A stretch of 64,000 nt of DNA, taken from assembly GCA_945867815.1 (NCBI GenBank), contig CAMBIX010000002.1:62001-126000 (forward strand), given 5' to 3'. Position numbers and translations under genes: made by a program. Origin of the DNA: an uncultured Veillonellaceae bacterium (lineage in GTDB: Bacteria; Bacillota; Negativicutes; Veillonellales; Veillonellaceae). This document shows positions 62,223 to 64,000 of the stretch, piece by piece. The notes beneath the pieces were generated by a model. The model searched no databases and was not told the origin of the DNA. It saw only the letters and a program-made list of their open reading frames with translations. The first letter of the stretch is position 1, and the number at the start of each line of letters is the position of its first letter.

Positions 62223-64000
62223 ATGGAACGAATTCGAGTTATAGGATTAGAAAAGAATTTTGGCATAAAACCTGTTTTTGCTAATGTATCTTTTGAAATT
62301 AAACAAGGCGAACGATTAGGCCTAGTAGGGCCTAATGGAGCGGGTAAATCAACCCTTCTAAAATGTATATTAGGCGAAGAAGAGTATGATAAGGGGCAGA
62401 TTGTATGTCCACCGAATACAACAATTGGCTATTTGCAACAAGATGTGAATCTTAGTGATTTGACATTAGAAGAGGAAATACAAAAGGCTTGGGCTGATGT
62501 ACAAGGTTTACAGAAACAGTATGAGGCCTTAACAAAAAAATTAGAAATCGAGCCAGTTTTAGAAACAGACTTGAATCGATTGGCTTATTTGCAGGAACGA
62601 TTAGAGTGGCTTGGTGGTTATGACTATGAACGACAATGCCGTCAGATAGCTTATAGTCTAGGTTTTACGGAAGGTGATTTTACTAAATCAGCTAATGAAT
62701 TCTCAGGTGGGCAGAAGACACGGATCAATTTGGCAAAGGCACTTGTTCGTAGACCAGATTTTTTGTTTTTAGATGAACCGACGAACCATTTGGATATGGA
62801 TATGCTGGAGTGGTTAGAAGGGTATTTATCGGCTTATCATGGGGGCCTTATTATCGTTAGTCATGACCGTTATTTTTTGGATCGAGTGGCAACTAGTATT
62901 GTTGAATTAAATCATCATAAACTAAAAAGCTATAAAGGCAATTATAGTCGGTATTTAGTTCAAAAAGAAACGGATGATAAGGCCTATCGCATAGCTTATG
63001 AAAAACAGCAGGAGCATATTAAGAAGACCGAAGAGTATATAGATAAATACCGAGCAGGTATTAAGTCTAAAATGGCTCGTGGTCGTCAGTCGCAGTTAAA
63101 TCGTTTGGAACGTTTGGAAGCACCAGATAGAGATAATCATTTACATTTTACCTTTCCACCAGCAGAAATGAGTGCGGATAAGGTTTTAACGGTTAAAGAA
63201 ATAAGCTTTCATTACGGGCATAAAGATGTCTTTGATGACTTATCCTTTGTTATTCGCCACGGCGAAAGTGTCGCTCTCATTGGTCCTAATGGGGCGGGGA
63301 AATCCACTCTGGTTAAGGCGATTGTAGGTGAGCTTTTAGTGCAGTCTGGCTTTGTACAGATTGGTAACCGCGTTAGTATTGGCTATTTCTCCCAAGAACA
63401 TGAAGAGTTACATGATACGTGGACGGTTATAGAAGAAATACAAAATGCCTTCGCTTATTCGGAGGAGAAAGCACGGCGTGTTTTAGGATCTTTTCTTTTC
63501 CGCGGTGATGATGTATTTAAGTTGGTTGGCGATTTATCTGGTGGCGAACGAGCACGGGTGGCTTTGTTGAAATTGTTTTTACAGGGTAATAATTTTCTTA
63601 TTCTTGATGAACCGACTAATCATTTAGATATACCTACAAGAGAGGTTGTAGAAGAAGCCTTACAAGGGTTTGAAGGGACGATATTGGCAATTTCTCATGA
63701 TCGTTATTTTTTAGATAAGGTAGCTAAGCGTATTTTAGTTTTGGATAAGGGCCGCTTATCTTCTTATGAAGGAAATTATTCAGAGTATAAGACACAAATA
63801 CAAAAGATGAGTAGCTCAGATAAGGTGCTTCCTTCAGTAGAAAAAGAAGAACAAGATAAGCCTCAAAAAGATAAATTGATAAAGGATAAAGTCTCTCTAG
63901 TAGAAAAAATCAAAGAGGATGTAAGGGCTAAAGACTCGGCAAAAGAAAATGCTTACATGCAAGAGAAACGTTTAGAAGAGATAGAAACAGAAATTTCTAG
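62223..64000 (+). CDS. ABC-F family ATPase, 3' truncated by window edge
   Basis: At least 592 residues; the frame is open at base 64000. Two ABC modules without membrane domains: Walker A GPNGAGKSTLL and GPNGAGKSTLV, signatures FSGGQKTRIN and LSGGERARVA, Walker B FLFLDEPTNHLD and FLILDEPTNHLD. The inter-domain linker (KTEEYIDKYRAGIKSKMARG) is the ribosomal P-site tRNA-contacting arm of ABC-F proteins. A charged C-terminal extension follows (from about residue 520). Such proteins act on the ribosome in translation or antibiotic resistance; this one resembles housekeeping YdiF-type members. AGGAGGAAATAGG precedes ATG 62223. Confidence 0.92.
   Translation, partial: MERIRVIGLEKNFGIKPVFANVSFEIKQGERLGLVGPNGAGKSTLLKCILGEEEYDKGQIVCPPNTTIGYLQQDVNLSDLTLEEEIQKAWADVQGLQKQYEALTKKLEIEPVLETDLNRLAYLQERLEWLGGYDYERQCRQIAYSLGFTEGDFTKSANEFSGGQKTRINLAKALVRRPDFLFLDEPTNHLDMDMLEWLEGYLSAYHGGLIIVSHDRYFLDRVATSIVELNHHKLKSYKGNYSRYLVQKETDDKAYRIAYEKQQEHIKKTEEYIDKYRAGIKSKMARGRQSQLNRLERLEAPDRDNHLHFTFPPAEMSADKVLTVKEISFHYGHKDVFDDLSFVIRHGESVALIGPNGAGKSTLVKAIVGELLVQSGFVQIGNRVSIGYFSQEHEELHDTWTVIEEIQNAFAYSEEKARRVLGSFLFRGDDVFKLVGDLSGGERARVALLKLFLQGNNFLILDEPTNHLDIPTREVVEEALQGFEGTILAISHDRYFLDKVAKRILVLDKGRLSSYEGNYSEYKTQIQKMSSSDKVLPSVEKEEQDKPQKDKLIKDKVSLVEKIKEDVRAKDSAKENAYMQEKRLEEIETEIS

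Overview
The window looks like chromosome from an AT-rich, diderm member of the Firmicutes, most likely a Negativicutes (Veillonella-like) bacterium. This rests on two signals. The gene order is Firmicutes-like: rpmE-yqhQ-prfA-prmC-sua5-ywlE-rpiB-upp, then cggR-gap-pgk-tpiA-gpmI-eno, then fapR-plsX-fab-acpP-rnc-smc-ftsY. The same DNA also encodes a secretin, which needs an outer membrane. Genus is inference. No rRNA, tRNA, CRISPR array or intact insertion sequence was seen.

Layout. 1-5.2 kb: an unrecognised 5'-truncated gene, a PC4/YdbC-like gene, and rpmE-yqhQ-prfA-prmC. 5.2-10.1 kb: sua5, then a Panacea-type antitoxin gene with a decayed MazF/PemK-like toxin, then ywlE, rpiB, upp and a decayed DUF2335-type locus. 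10.2-17.5 kb: the glycolytic operon led by its CggR repressor. 17.5-17.9 kb: three consecutive long hairpins sharing an apical core sequence. 17.9-26.8 kb: type IV pilus operon (PilB, PilT, PilC, major prepilin, PilD, four minor pilin-like proteins, PilM, PilN, PilO), then shikimate kinase. 27.6-30.8 kb: MacA/MacB-type exporter. 31-32.6 kb, reverse strand: a DUF438/hemerythrin/PAS/DUF1858 protein. 33.1-33.7 kb: a small charged ORF and an FtsZ-like pseudogene. 33.8-48.2 kb: FapR-controlled fatty acid synthesis operon running into rnc, a radical SAM gene, smc and ftsY. 48.2-55.6 kb: an unknown gene and uvrB-uvrA-uvrC. 55.6-59.6 kb: small membrane ORF, rubredoxin/DUF2231 protein, NdpA-like nucleoid protein, RNase H with viroplasmin domain, galE. 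59.6-59.9 kb: another copy of the hairpin repeat plus fragments. 59.9-62.2 kb: PilP-like protein and PilQ-type secretin, completing the pilus machine 33 kb away from the rest. 62.2-64 kb: an ABC-F ATPase that runs off the end.

How the genes work together. Most of the window is core housekeeping on the plus strand in long, tightly packed operons: translation termination and RF methylation, lower glycolysis, type II fatty acid synthesis with FabK as enoyl reductase, chromosome segregation and protein targeting, and nucleotide excision repair. The pilus genes form one functional system split between two loci. The accessory interest lies in short intervals between operons: relics of a toxin-antitoxin pair, of an FtsZ-like gene and of a DUF2335 locus, local duplications, and the structured repeat family. 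The most novel-looking signals are that hairpin family (17553-17814 and 59671-59744) and the very long prepilin leader (75 residues on the major pilin). Promoter, operator and terminator calls are from sequence pattern only.
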